A DNA stretch of 55,933 nt from an uncultured Collinsella sp. (GTDB lineage Bacteria; Actinomycetota; Coriobacteriia; Coriobacteriales; Coriobacteriaceae): contig UQZM01000007.1 of NCBI GenBank assembly GCA_900545615.1, positions 1 to 55,933 of the forward strand, written 5' to 3'. Made by a program: the position numbers and the translations under genes. Under the pieces are notes generated by a model that did no database searches, was not told the DNA's origin, and saw only the letters and a program-made list of their open reading frames with translations. Below are positions 1 to 8,449 of the stretch, in pieces (position 1 is the first letter of the stretch; each line of letters opens with the position of its first letter).

Positions 1-30
1 CCCGCCAAAGCTTCAGCCGGATTCACCCAC

Positions 31-60
31 AGCGGATATTTCAATAGCGGATATTTCAAT
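31..60. repeat. Exact tandem repeat, 15 bp x 2
   Basis: AGCGGATATTTCAAT occurs twice head to tail, 25 bp downstream of the stop codon of the truncated TRAP permease gene. The stretch is AT-richer than most of the window. No function is apparent. Confidence 0.9.
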
Positions 61-85
61 TCACCTGAAAATATCAAAGGACTTA

Positions 86-1210
86 TTAGCCGGCGTGAAC
101 CGCCTTTCGGGAATCTCTGCGTTGCAGAAGCAGTAGGCCGACCACCAGTACAAGACCAATCAGGTCTGTAATCGTTCCAGGATTAATCATCAGCAGACCG
201 CCAACAATCAACAAAGCGGCGCGCCATACCGGTACCTTTGTGTATACATAACGCTCTATGCCGCAGGAAACACCAAACAGACCAACAAATGATGTAATGA
301 CAATCTGAACGATCTGCATCACCATCGATGCGGTACTGGTGCCTTCGTCAAAAATGAAAAGCATCGCGGGATTGAGTCCAAAAATATAAGGAACGATAAA
401 AGCGGCGATTGCCAAACGGGTTGCATTGATCGCGGTCTTCATCGGACGGGAGCCTGCAATGGCAGAACCTGCATATGCCGCCAGTGCCACGGGAGGTGTG
501 ATATCCGCAACAATACCGAAATAGAACACAAACATATGCGCCGCAAGCATCGGAATTCCCATACGGGTCAGGATCGGGGCGCAGGTTGTCGCCATGATGA
601 TGTAGTTTGCTGTCGTCGGGACACCCATGCCCAGCACGATACAGGTGATCATGGTCAGGAACATCGCAATAATCAAATGCCCGCCGGAAAGCTTGACGAT
701 CTCCGTAATAATGCTTTGACCAAGTCCCGTCATAGTGATCACGCCCGAGATCAAGCCTGCGACTCCGCAGGCAACCGCGACGGAAAGGCTGGACCTTGCG
801 CCGCCTTCCAGAGCATCCAGAAAAGTGATAAGGGTCATCCGGCTTTCTTTACGAACCATCGAAACAGCAATGCAGGCCACCGTAGCGACCATTGCCGAGC
901 GGGACATGGTGCGTCCCTCCAGAATCATCCATACCAAAAGGACCAACGGGAAAAGCAAATACCAGCTTCTCTTGAACAGGGCGAAGAAGTTGGGAAGCTC
1001 TTCGCGAGGAATTCCCCTCAACCCTAAACGCTTGGCCTCCAGATGCACCATGATAAAGATGCCGGAGAAATAGAGCGCCGCAGGAAGAATCGCGCGGGCG
1101 ATAATCGAGCCATAGGGCACACCGGCCATTTCAGCCATCAGGAAGGCAGCCGCGCCCATAATGGGAGGCATAATCTGACCGCCGGTAGAAGCGGCCGCCT
1201 CCACCGCGCC
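86..1210 (-). pseudogene. TRAP transporter fused permease, C-terminal fragment
   Basis: About 374 C-terminal residues of a TRAP-type (DctM-like, TAXI-linked 4TM/12TM fused) permease. The conserved stretch EAAASTGGQIMPPIMGAAAF opens the fragment, GMGVPTTANYIIMA follows mid-way, and many membrane helices end in a short basic tail. The family is normally about 600-650 residues, so the N-terminal part is lost. Family-like residues GAVEAA continue to about position 1210 and then stop abruptly where IS110-like coding on the other strand begins. The GTG at 1204 is an internal valine codon, not a start. Its base composition is less GC-rich than the neighbouring genes, which suits acquisition by transfer. 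No intact TRAP partner is in the window, so it is probably inactive. Confidence 0.8.
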
Positions 1211-1706
1211 CCCGCCGGCGCTCGTCGAGGCCGAGAACAGGCAGGTCAGGTTCCTGGCCGCCCGGATATCGGAGGCCCTCGACGAGGCCGGGGCCCTCGA
1301 GGCCGAGACGGCGGCGCTGCTCGAGGGCGACGAGACCTACGCGTGCCTGCTCACCGTGCCCGGCATCGGCCCGAGGACCGCGGCGCAGCTCGCGGTGTCG
1401 GTCGACATCGGGAGGTTCCCGGACCACGGCCACCTGGCCTCGTACTGCGGCATAGCCCCGAGGGTGAGGAGCTCCGGCACGTCGGTGAGGTCGGTCAGGG
1501 CGTCCAGGCGCGGCGACGCGAGGCTCAAGTCCCTGCTGATCTTCTCGTGCAACAGCCTGGTGAGGTCCTCGGGGCGCTACGGCGAGTACTACCGGGCCTG
1601 CAGGGCGCGGGGCATGGGGCACGGGCGGGCGCTCAAGGCCGTCGCGAGGAAGCGGCTCAGGGCGATATACGCCGTGATGCGCGACCGGGTGCCCTACCGG
1701 GAGTAG
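1211..1706 (+). pseudogene. IS110-family transposase, C-terminal fragment
   Basis: An open frame from about 1203 to the TAG at 1706 encodes about 165 residues of the C-terminal Transposase_20 (IS116/IS110/IS902) domain. It shows TVPGIGPRTAAQLAVSVDIG followed by LASYCGIAPRVRSSG, the helix-hairpin-helix and catalytic-serine region of the family. The N-terminal DEDD nuclease domain and the start codon are absent, and its place is taken by the TRAP fragment. Codon use is extremely GC-rich, unlike the TRAP piece. The element's right end probably lies in the following tens of bases, but no matching left end is next to it. Confidence 0.85.
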
Positions 1707-1816
1707 CCCCGACGGTTGACAAAACTATAGGAACACCCAATGACTACTCCGACAACGTCGATGTATTGGCAACGCCAGCGAGCGGGTCGCATTTGAGACA
1801 AGGTGACGTGAAACGA

Positions 1817-1845
1817 AAGGGCGCTGACCTTCTGGTCGCGCCCTT
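1817..1845. terminator. Hairpin between IS110 remnant and lysS
   Basis: Arms AAGGGCGC and GCGCCCTT extend through GACC/GGTC around a TTCT loop. There is no T-run, so it may be a Rho-assisted stop or simply a structured remnant. Confidence 0.4.
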
Positions 1846-1893
1846 GAAGTTGAACGTCAGATTGTCCAAATGCGGCCCGCGCAGCGTCGAGCC

Positions 1894-1920
1894 GTTACGC
1901 GGTTCGTAGAACCGCGTAAC
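1894..1920. repeat. Palindrome GTTACGCGGTT after lysS stop
   Basis: Perfect 11-bp arms GTTACGCGGTT / AACCGCGTAAC around a 5-nt loop, three bases past the lysS TAA. The same arms recur directly after the dtd stop at 6410-6437, so this is a dispersed element placed at 3' ends, probably acting as transcript end or stabiliser. Confidence 0.7.
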
Positions 1921-1923
1921 TAA

Positions 1924-3888
1924 TTAGTACATCTTTGCGCCGGCAGGGATGGAAGCGTCGAGCTGGATCAGGTTGAGACGCTCCTCGCCCTCCTCCTCGT
2001 GGATGGCGCTGATGAGCATGCCGCAGCTGGGAATACCCATCATCTTGCGCGGGGGCAGATTGGTGATGGCGAGCAAGGTCTTGCCGACCAGGTCCTCGGG
2101 CTCATAGTATTCATGGATGCCGGAGAGAATGGTACGGTCGGTGCCGGTACCGTCATCGAGCGTAAAGTTCAGCAGCTTCTTGGACTTCTTGACGGCCTCG
2201 CATGCCTTGACCTTCACGGCGCGGAAGTCGCTCTTGGAGAAGGTATCAAAGTCGACGAACTCCTCAAACAGCGGCTCGACGGCAATCTTGGAGTAATCGA
2301 GCGTGGGCTTGAGCGGCTTGACGAAGGGGCTCGCGGTGTTGCCGGCCTCGGCAGCCTTGGCAGCAGCGGCACCGGACTGGAAACCCTTCTCGGGCTTCAT
2401 GTGCGGGAACAGCAGCACGTCGCGGATGGAAGCCTGGTTGGTGAGCAGCATGACCACACGGTCGATACCGATGCCGATGCCGCCCGCGGGAGGCATACCG
2501 TACTCGAGGGCGCGCACGTAATCCTCGTCGTACTCCATGGCCTCGTCGTCGCCGCCGGCCTTCTCGGCCATCTGGGCAGCGAAGCGCTCGGCCTGGTCGA
2601 CCGGGTCGTTGAGCTCGGAGAACGCGTTCGCGTACTCGTGGCCGGCGATGACCAGCTCAAAGCGATGGGTCAGGCGTGGGTCATCCTCAAAGCGCTTGGC
2701 AAGCGGGCTAACCTCGATGGGGTAATCGCACACGAAGGTGGGGTTGACGATGGTGTCCTCGCCCAGCTCGTCATAGATCTCGGCGATGATCTTGCCGGCG
2801 GTCCACTCGAGCTTGATCTCCAGGCCCTTCTCGCGTGCGGCGGCAGCAAGCTCCTCGACCGGCGTGTCGATGGTGACCGGCTTGCCGAGCACGTCGGAGA
2901 CAATGTCGGTCATGGGACGGCTTGCCCACTCACCGGACAGATCGATGGTCTGACCCTGGTACTCAATAACCTCGGGGTTGCCGATAGCCTTGTTAGCGGC
3001 CTTAATGACACCCTGGGCGAGTGCCTTCATGCCCTCGAGGTCGGAGAAGGCACGGTAGGCCTCCATCGTAGTGAACTCGGGGTTGTGGGTAAGGTCCATG
3101 CCCTCGTTACGGAAGATGCGGCCGATCTCGAACACGCGCTCAAAGCCGCCGACAATGCAGCGCTTGAGGTGCAGCTCGGTGGCGATACGCAGGTAGCACT
3201 CCTGATCGAGCGCATTGAAGTGCGTGATGAACGGCTTAGCCGTAGCGCCGCCCTGGATGGTCTGCAAGATGGGGGTCTCGACCTCCATGTAGCCATCGGA
3301 CTCCATAAAGCGGCGGAACGTGGAGAGAATCTGCGAACGCTTGCGGAAGGTCTCGCGAACGTCGTCGTTGGCGATCAGGTCGACATAGCGCTGGCGATAG
3401 CGGGTCTCCTTGTCGGAGAGACCGTGGAACTTCTCGGGCAGCGGGCGAACGGCCTTGGAGAGCAGCGTCGCGCTCTTGGGGGCAACGGAAAGCTGGCCAC
3501 GCTTGGTGCGCACGACTACGCCGGTCACGCCCAGGATATCGCCCAGGTCGAGGGCCTTGAGCGTATTCCAGGCAGCCTCGTCCATGTCGTTGATGCGGCA
3601 GAACAGCTGAATCTCGGCAGTCGCATCGCGCACGACGATGAACATGATCTTGCCCTGACCACGCTTGGCGACCACGCGGCCGGCGATCTTCACGACGTCC
3701 TCGGTGTCCTCGCCATCGGCAAGCTCGGCGTACTTAGCCTCGATATCGGCGACGTAGTCCTCAAGCTCAGAGTGCTCGGGATACGGGTTCTGGCCCGCCT
3801 CGAACAGGGCGGCGCGCTTGGCCAGGCGGGTGGCGCGCTCGTCGTTGAGCGTCGATGCCTGATCGGCGGCGTTCTGGTTCTCTGCCAT
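1924..3888 (-). CDS. lysS: Lysine--tRNA ligase with C-terminal tRNA-binding domain
   Basis: Class II LysRS of 654 residues. An N-terminal OB-fold anticodon-binding domain (about 65-150) precedes the class II core with motif 2 (RIFRNEGMDLTHNPEFT) and motif 3 (GGIGIGIDRVVMLL). Bacterial LysRS normally ends near residue 500. Here about 150 residues follow, and the last 110 (starting FDTFSKSDFRAVKVKACEAV, with LPPRKMMGIPSCGMLIS) match the MetRS C-terminal/Trbp111-type tRNA-binding OB fold. The start follows GAGGAG. It lies downstream of greA, separated by a terminator-like hairpin. The charging function is secure; the gain from the extra domain (tighter tRNA binding, perhaps dimerisation) is inferred. 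Confidence 0.96.
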   Translation of the reverse strand: MAENQNAADQASTLNDERATRLAKRAALFEAGQNPYPEHSELEDYVADIEAKYAELADGEDTEDVVKIAGRVVAKRGQGKIMFIVVRDATAEIQLFCRINDMDEAAWNTLKALDLGDILGVTGVVVRTKRGQLSVAPKSATLLSKAVRPLPEKFHGLSDKETRYRQRYVDLIANDDVRETFRKRSQILSTFRRFMESDGYMEVETPILQTIQGGATAKPFITHFNALDQECYLRIATELHLKRCIVGGFERVFEIGRIFRNEGMDLTHNPEFTTMEAYRAFSDLEGMKALAQGVIKAANKAIGNPEVIEYQGQTIDLSGEWASRPMTDIVSDVLGKPVTIDTPVEELAAAAREKGLEIKLEWTAGKIIAEIYDELGEDTIVNPTFVCDYPIEVSPLAKRFEDDPRLTHRFELVIAGHEYANAFSELNDPVDQAERFAAQMAEKAGGDDEAMEYDEDYVRALEYGMPPAGGIGIGIDRVVMLLTNQASIRDVLLFPHMKPEKGFQSGAAAAKAAEAGNTASPFVKPLKPTLDYSKIAVEPLFEEFVDFDTFSKSDFRAVKVKACEAVKKSKKLLNFTLDDGTGTDRTILSGIHEYYEPEDLVGKTLLAITNLPPRKMMGIPSCGMLISAIHEEEGEERLNLIQLDASIPAGAKMY

Positions 3889-3910
3889 AAGTTAGCTCCT
3901 CAAACTAAAA

Positions 3911-3939
3911 CGCTCCCCAGGATTCGGTCCCAGGGAGCG
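3911..3939 (-). terminator. Terminator after greA
   Basis: CGCTCCC/GGGAGCG stem followed on the minus strand by TTTTAG. It lies between the greA stop and the lysS start and would limit read-through from greA into lysS. Confidence 0.75.
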
Positions 3940-3967
3940 AAAACATACCTTTACGCGGGACCGTGGT

Positions 3968-4438
3968 CTAGCGTGCGATCTTGGCGATGGTGTAGACGCG
4001 AGTCTTGCCGGAAGGCGTAACGACCTCGACGGAGTCGCCCTCGCCGTGACCAATGATGGCGTGACCGACCGGAGACTCGTTGGAGATCTTGTGCTCGAGC
4101 GAGTTGGTCTCGGTGGTACCGACGAGCGTGACTTCCATGACCTCGCCGTTGGGATCAATCAGCGAAACGGTGGAACCGATGGAGACGGTCAGGTCGCCCG
4201 TGGTGGCAGCAACCTGAGCGTTGGCGAGGATGGCCTGGATCTCGGCAATACGAGCGGCGTTCTGGGCCTGCTTGTCCTTAGCGGCGTCGTACTCGGAGTT
4301 CTCCGAAAGGTCGCCGAACGCGCGGGCTTCCTTGATGTCCTCGACGATCTCCTTGGCGTAATCGCCCTCACGCCAGGCGAGCTCCTCGACGAGCTTCTGG
4401 CGGCCCTCAGCGGTCAGTACGATCTGGCTTGCGTCCAT
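3968..4438 (-). CDS. greA: Transcription elongation factor GreA
   Basis: 156 residues, the normal GreA length. The N-terminal coiled coil carries the typical GDLSENSEYDAAKDKQ stretch, whose acidic residues reach the RNA polymerase active site to stimulate cleavage of backtracked RNA. The C-terminal FKBP-like domain includes SPVGHAIIGHGEGD. The ATG at 4438 was chosen because GGGGAG lies eight bases upstream; an in-frame ATG ten codons earlier has no good ribosome site. It sits between tatA and lysS with hairpins on both sides, so it is likely a separate transcript. Confidence 0.96.
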   Translation of the reverse strand: MDASQIVLTAEGRQKLVEELAWREGDYAKEIVEDIKEARAFGDLSENSEYDAAKDKQAQNAARIAEIQAILANAQVAATTGDLTVSIGSTVSLIDPNGEVMEVTLVGTTETNSLEHKISNESPVGHAIIGHGEGDSVEVVTPSGKTRVYTIAKIAR

Positions 4439-4491
4439 ACGGATATCTCCCCAACTCTGATCAAACAATCAACTGTCAACAAAACGAAAAA

Positions 4492-4519
4492 GACCGGCTA
4501 GCCTGCGGGCAAGCCGGTC
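4492..4519 (-). terminator. Terminator after tatA
   Basis: GACCGGCT/AGCCGGTC stem followed on the minus strand by TTTTTCG, directly downstream of the tatA stop. Confidence 0.8.
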
Positions 4520-4544
4520 AGGTGCTCACCCCAAAGGGATGGGA

Positions 4545-4820
4545 CTACTCTGCGTCCGCGTCGCTGTCCTCTGCCTGCTTCTTCTTGGCAGCAGCGAGCT
4601 TGGCCTCGAGCTCAGCGATCTCCTTGTCCTCCTCGGACTGCTCGACCACGACCTCCTCGGCCTGCTTGGTCTCGGCCTTATCGTCGCCCTCCATACCCTC
4701 GCGGATATTCTTGACGGTAGAGCCGAGGGACTTGCCGAGCTTCGGCAGGTTCTTGGGCCCGAAGATAATCAGGACAACGACGAGAATAATGATGAGCTCA
4801 GGAGCCCTCAGTCCAAACAT
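4545..4820 (-). CDS. tatA: Sec-independent translocase protein TatA
   Basis: 91 residues with TatA/E architecture: a short N-terminus, one membrane helix (ELIIILVVVLIIFGPKNLP), the hinge and amphipathic helix LPKLGKSLGSTVKNIREGM, and an acidic/lysine-rich tail (KAETKQAEEVVVEQSEED). TatA forms the pore-like component for export of folded proteins. The ATG at 4820 follows GGAGG by six bases. No tatC or tatB is in the window. TatA and TatE cannot be told apart from sequence alone. Confidence 0.92.
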   Translation of the reverse strand: MFGLRAPELIIILVVVLIIFGPKNLPKLGKSLGSTVKNIREGMEGDDKAETKQAEEVVVEQSEEDKEIAELEAKLAAAKKKQAEDSDADAE

Positions 4821-4856
4821 GTAGACCTCCACAATACAGCGAGACAAGCTCGAATG

Positions 4857-4885
4857 AGTATACCGCGGGTATCGCGGTATCACAA
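4857..4885 (-). promoter_or_regulatory. Promoter of tatA
   Basis: On the minus strand TTGTGA, a 17-base spacer and TATACT lie about 37 bases before the tatA start. The spacer contains one arm of a perfect palindrome (ATACCGCG/CGCGGTAT, 4860-4880) that could serve as an operator. Confidence 0.6.
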
Positions 4886-4899
4886 CAATAGCTAAAAAA

Positions 4900-4922
4900 A
4901 GGGACCGCAAGAAGCGGTCCCT
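4900..4922 (-). terminator. Terminator after tRNA-Pro
   Basis: AGGGACCGC/GCGGTCCCT stem, then seven T residues on the minus strand, just beyond the tRNA-Pro CCA end. Confidence 0.85.
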
Positions 4923-4932
4923 CCTCATGCTC

Positions 4933-5009
4933 TGGTCGGGTTGACTGGATTTGAACCAGCGACCCCTGCGTCCCGAACGCAGTGCTCTACCAAACTGAGC
5001 CACAACCCG
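4933..5009 (-). tRNA. tRNA-Pro (anticodon CGG)
   Basis: The minus strand folds as a complete cloverleaf. Acceptor CGGGTTG pairs with CAACCCG, the anticodon stem CTGCG/CGCAG encloses loop TTCGGGA (anticodon CGG), and the T-loop is GGTTCAAATCC. The CCA is encoded. A TATAGT box lies about ten bases upstream but no convincing -35 is seen. Confidence 0.96.
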
Positions 5010-5058
5010 TTAGCTCGACTATAGTAACAAAGATTTCCGTCGTGTGCTAGAGAAATTT

Positions 5059-5955
5059 TTACTTCTTTGGCACTTCGACGCGAACCGTGTTGGGAATGAG
5101 CTCCGTCGCGCAGACCCACCAGTCATTTTGCTGGGCAGCGTCAGCAAGCCTTTCGGCCGTGACGGCGGTGTCGCAAATGGCAAACGAACAGGCGCCCGAT
5201 CCGCACACATCTACAGCAATGGTGCCGTCCTGTTTACGCAGCCAATCGAGGACCGTTTGAATCTGCGGCTCCATCTGTGCGGAAATGACACCCAGGTTGT
5301 TATGGATGAGTGCATATGCCGTCTCGGCATCACCAGCACGCAAGGCAGAAGCTATCGCGCCGGGCTTGTCCGCAGGCACCGGGGCCTCGTCAAAACGTCG
5401 ATAGGCTTCAATTGTCGAAACGCTTGCCTCGCGCGGCTTGACCAGCACGACGGGCGTCGCGGGCAGCGCGGGGTACTCAGTTGCCAGCACGTCTCCCCCA
5501 CCTACGTAGAACGCAGGACTCGCGTGCAAAAAGAACGGGACGTCAGCACCAATGCCCCGCGCAATATCGTCGAGCGCTGGGTCGGTGCGATCAATGCCCC
5601 AGAGCTCCGCCAAGGCGACAATGACCGCGGCCGCATCCGTCGAGGGGCCGCCCAAGCCGGCGCACAATGGAATGCGCTTCTCAATCGTCACGCAGATGTT
5701 TGCCTCGCGACCATAATGCTCGGCCATAGCAACCGCAGCCCGATACGCCGTATTCTTTTGCATGGGAAAATCTGATGCCGGAACCGTCTGGACGGTCAGC
5801 GCCTGCGCCGGCGTGACCGTCACGGTATCGGAAAGACCGACGGCCGCCATCAGGGAATCGACCCTGTGGTAGCCGCGGTCATCGCGCTCGGTATGAACCC
5901 CCAGGTAGAGGTTAATCTTTGCCGGCGCGGAAAGAGTCAAGGACCGATCGGTCAC
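5059..5955 (-). CDS. ispE: 4-diphosphocytidyl-2-C-methyl-D-erythritol kinase
   Basis: 298-residue GHMP kinase of the MEP isoprenoid pathway, phosphorylating CDP-ME at the 2-hydroxyl. The substrate motif SAPAKINLYLGV is at the N-terminus, the ATP-binding motif PLCAGLGGPSTDAAAVI near residue 95, and the C-terminal GHMP motif is DVCGSGACSFAI. The start is GTG two bases after the veg stop, with GAGGAG inside the end of veg, so the two genes are translationally close and form one operon. Confidence 0.95.
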   Translation of the reverse strand: MTDRSLTLSAPAKINLYLGVHTERDDRGYHRVDSLMAAVGLSDTVTVTPAQALTVQTVPASDFPMQKNTAYRAAVAMAEHYGREANICVTIEKRIPLCAGLGGPSTDAAAVIVALAELWGIDRTDPALDDIARGIGADVPFFLHASPAFYVGGGDVLATEYPALPATPVVLVKPREASVSTIEAYRRFDEAPVPADKPGAIASALRAGDAETAYALIHNNLGVISAQMEPQIQTVLDWLRKQDGTIAVDVCGSGACSFAICDTAVTAERLADAAQQNDWWVCATELIPNTVRVEVPKK

Positions 5956-5957
5956 CG

Positions 5958-6254
5958 TTAATGCTCCTCGAGCTGATTGCCGAGCGGGGTAAAGATGTGC
6001 TCGCCGCTCTCGGGGTCGAACAGCTCGACCTGACCGGTGAGCACATCGATATACTGGTAGGACTGACGCGACTTGCGGCCACGACGCTCGTCGACCTCGA
6101 CAATGAAGACGGCCGGGTGGACGCTCTTGATGGTGCCCATGCGCTCGACGACGCGGGTACGGCCCATGTTGGCCTTAACCTTGACGCGATCGCCCACCAT
6201 ATCGGTCAGCTTCTCGTGGATGTCGTCGACGTGATTGACTTCCATCTCTTCCAT
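5958..6254 (-). CDS. veg: Veg family protein
   Basis: 98 residues. A short N-terminus is followed by a small beta-rich domain (GDRVKVKANMGRTRVVERMG, then HPAVFIVEVDERRGRKSRQS), matching the Veg family of Gram-positive bacteria. In Bacillus the protein is linked to biofilm regulation, while its biochemical role remains unclear. The ATG at 6254 follows GGAGG by eight bases; an upstream in-frame ATG would lie before that ribosome site. The veg-ispE order is a common Gram-positive pairing. Confidence 0.88.
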   Translation of the reverse strand: MEEMEVNHVDDIHEKLTDMVGDRVKVKANMGRTRVVERMGTIKSVHPAVFIVEVDERRGRKSRQSYQYIDVLTGQVELFDPESGEHIFTPLGNQLEEH

Positions 6255-6321
6255 GAACAGGGCCTCCAGAAGGTGCAATTCAAAAAGGGGATAATACCCC
6301 TAAGATAGACAAAACTCTAAT

Positions 6322-6351
6322 ACTATAGCACCCTGTTGTGGCCATACGCAA
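6322..6351 (-). promoter_or_regulatory. Promoter of veg-ispE
   Basis: Minus strand TTGCGT, 18-base spacer, TATAGT, about 68 bases before the veg start. A second promoter in the window (murE) has the same -35. An AGGGG/CCCCT palindrome lies between this promoter and veg. Confidence 0.55.
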
Positions 6352-6409
6352 GTAGCTAAAAAAGCCCGGTCCCAAATACGTACCAGACGACAACCTCGCA
6401 TGACCAGTT

Positions 6410-6437
6410 GTTACGCGGTTTGGTAAAACCGCGTAAC
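6410..6437. repeat. Palindrome GTTACGCGGTT after dtd stop
   Basis: Arms GTTACGCGGTTT / AAACCGCGTAAC directly follow the dtd TAG. It is the second copy of the element at 1894-1920. Confidence 0.7.
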
Positions 6438-6884
6438 CTAAAGGTTGTCGGTGTCCAAGACGATGGTGAATGGGCCGTCGTTGACCAGGTCGACCTTCAT
6501 GTCGGCGCCAAAGATGCCGTGCGCCACGTGTTCGACATCTTGACGAACGAGCGTCAGGAAGTACTCGTAGAGCTCGTTGGCAACATCGGGCGCGCCGGCA
6601 TCGGTAAACGACGGACGGCGACCGTGGCGGCAGTCAGCGAACAGCGTGAACTGCGACACCACGAGCACCTCGCCGTCGACATCGGCAAGCGCCAAGTTGG
6701 TCTTGCCGTTCTCGTCCTCGTTGATACGCAGCCCGCGGAGCTTGCCCCACAGCTTGTCGGCCTCGGCACGCGTATCGCCATGGCCCACACCCAGCAGCAC
6801 CAGGTAGCCGCGTCCAATGCGGTCCACGCACTCGCCGTCGACCGTCACGCCGGCGTTGAGCACGCGCTGCACCACCGCACGCAT
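6438..6884 (-). CDS. dtd: D-aminoacyl-tRNA deacylase
   Basis: 148 residues, the usual DTD length. It hydrolyses D-amino acids (and glycine) mischarged on tRNA. It begins MRAVVQRV, as is typical, and carries the two active-site signatures SQFTLFAD and NDGPFT; the usual second motif is NxGPxT, so the F here is a mild variant. It starts three bases after the rdgB stop and is co-transcribed with rdgB. A palindromic element follows its stop. Confidence 0.95.
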   Translation of the reverse strand: MRAVVQRVLNAGVTVDGECVDRIGRGYLVLLGVGHGDTRAEADKLWGKLRGLRINEDENGKTNLALADVDGEVLVVSQFTLFADCRHGRRPSFTDAGAPDVANELYEYFLTLVRQDVEHVAHGIFGADMKVDLVNDGPFTIVLDTDNL

Positions 6885-6887
6885 GGC

Positions 6888-7529
6888 CTACTCCTCGCCC
6901 GTCAGCTTGGCGGACAGATGCTCGAGCGCGTGGAAACGATGGCTGATGGCGTTCTTCTCGTCAGCCGTCAGCTCGGCCATGGTCTTGCCCGGCGTGTCGA
7001 CCGGCAGGAACAGCGGGTCATAGCCAAAACCATGGTCGCCGCGGCCCTCGTGCGCGATAACGCCCTCGCAGGCGCCCTCGCCATAGGTAACCAGACCGTC
7101 CGTGTCGATGAGCGCGACGACGCTCATAAAGCGCGCGGTGCGGTCCTCATCTGCCACGCCTTCCAGGTTAACGAGAAGCTTGGCGTTGTTGGCGGCATCG
7201 TCGCCGTGCACGCCCGCATAGCGCGCGCTATACACACCGGGCTCACCGTCCAGCGCGTCGACGACCAAGCCCGAATCGTCGGCAATGGCCATAAGGCCCG
7301 TCTCCTCAACCGCGGCTTGGGCCTTGATGATGGCGTTCTCCAAAAACGTCGTGCCGTTTTCCTCGGGATCCTCAAAATCACCCAGCTGGCCGAGCGCCAC
7401 AAAGCGCACCTCGGGCATGACCTTGCCCAAAATGGCCTCGATCTCGGTGAGCTTATGGGCGTTGCCCGTTGCCACGACGATGGTCGCCGCCGGGTCGAGG
7501 GTGTCGATGTCGATCTTCTCAAGTGCCAT
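6888..7529 (-). CDS. rdgB: XTP/dITP diphosphatase (RdgB/HAM1)
   Basis: 213 residues. It removes deaminated purine triphosphates (ITP, XTP) from the nucleotide pool. The substrate motif VATGNAHKLTEIEAIL is near the N-terminus and the catalytic stretch DDSGLVVDALDGEPGVYSAR is mid-protein. It starts after AAGGAGG. The rph-rdgB order is a widely conserved neighbourhood, but here 140 bases with a hairpin separate the two. Confidence 0.95.
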   Translation of the reverse strand: MALEKIDIDTLDPAATIVVATGNAHKLTEIEAILGKVMPEVRFVALGQLGDFEDPEENGTTFLENAIIKAQAAVEETGLMAIADDSGLVVDALDGEPGVYSARYAGVHGDDAANNAKLLVNLEGVADEDRTARFMSVVALIDTDGLVTYGEGACEGVIAHEGRGDHGFGYDPLFLPVDTPGKTMAELTADEKNAISHRFHALEHLSAKLTGEE

Positions 7530-7635
7530 GACTGGCCTCCTTGTCTCTATAGCAAGCCGCGTGAGGGGCGTTTGGGCACTTGACCTCTCCCCTCTCAGGC
7601 GATCGGACCTTTCAACGCAGCATTTCAGCAGATAA

Positions 7636-7671
7636 AACCTACCAAAATAAGCCTGTCCCTTTTGGCAGGTT
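7636..7671. repeat. Stop-codon hairpin H1 (rph end)
   Basis: AACCTACCAAAA / TTTTGGCAGGTT arms enclose a loop that reads GGGACAGG on the minus strand. The rph TAA (7670-7672) overlaps the arm. Near-identical copies are at 34454-34490 and, in the opposite orientation, at 39319-39355. Confidence 0.8.
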
Positions 7672-8395
7672 AGGCGATGGCTTGGCGCTGAAGCTCGATG
7701 AGCTCGGCGATACCCTTGTCGCCCAGATCGAGCAGGGCGTTGAGGCGTTTGCGGTCAAAGGGCGCCTGCTCGCCGGTGCCCTGGAGCTCGATCATCTCGC
7801 CGGTGTCGGTGGCGACGAGGTTCATGTCGACCTCGGCATGACTGTCCTCGGAATAATCGAGGTCAAGCAGCGTATTGCCGTCGACAACGCCCATAGAGAT
7901 GGCAGCCACCTGGCCGGTAAGCGGGATGCGCTCGATCTTGCCCGCCTCGACCCACATGGCGAGGGCGTCGTGCAGCGCCACCCAGGCGCCGGTGATGCTC
8001 GCTGTACGCGTGCCGCCATCGGCCTGAATCACATCGCAGTCGACGGTGACGGTGTACTCGCCGAGCGCCTTCATGTTGACGACGGTACGCAGACTGCGGC
8101 CAATGAGGCGCTCGATCTCCATGGAGCGACCCTTGCGGTTGGCGTGCTCGCGTTTGCAACGTTTGCCGGTCGACGCCGGCAGCATGGCGTATTCCGCGGT
8201 CACCCAGCCGGCCTTGGCGCCCTTTCGCCAGCCCGGCACGCCCTCCTCGATAGTGGCGGCGCACAGCACGCGCGTGTCACCGAACTCGGCCAAACACGAG
8301 CCGTGGGCGTGCTTCATGACGCCACGGGTGAGCTTAACGGGGCGCAACTCGTTGGCGGCGCGACCGTTGGCGCGGTTGACCTGCATGTACTCCAT
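7670..8395 (-). CDS. rph: Ribonuclease PH
   Basis: 241 residues. A phosphorolytic 3' exoribonuclease that trims tRNA 3' ends. Family features are RANGRAANELRPVKLTRG at the N-terminus, GDTRVLCAATIEEGVPGW and the phosphate-binding stretch DGGTRTASITGAWVAL. The start ATG follows AAAGGAAA. It lies 54 bases downstream of murI in the same direction, and its stop codon sits inside hairpin H1. Confidence 0.96.
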   Translation of the reverse strand: MEYMQVNRANGRAANELRPVKLTRGVMKHAHGSCLAEFGDTRVLCAATIEEGVPGWRKGAKAGWVTAEYAMLPASTGKRCKREHANRKGRSMEIERLIGRSLRTVVNMKALGEYTVTVDCDVIQADGGTRTASITGAWVALHDALAMWVEAGKIERIPLTGQVAAISMGVVDGNTLLDLDYSEDSHAEVDMNLVATDTGEMIELQGTGEQAPFDRKRLNALLDLGDKGIAELIELQRQAIA

Positions 8396-8449
8396 AGAAA
8401 TTTCCTTTCGGCAAAAGATGTGGCGAAGGCTTTGGCGGCTGCCTTACAT

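Noticed and set aside
4451..4479. TTGACA on the minus strand as a greA promoter
   Set aside because: The -35 is perfect, but no acceptable -10 lies 15-19 bases downstream, so it was not listed.
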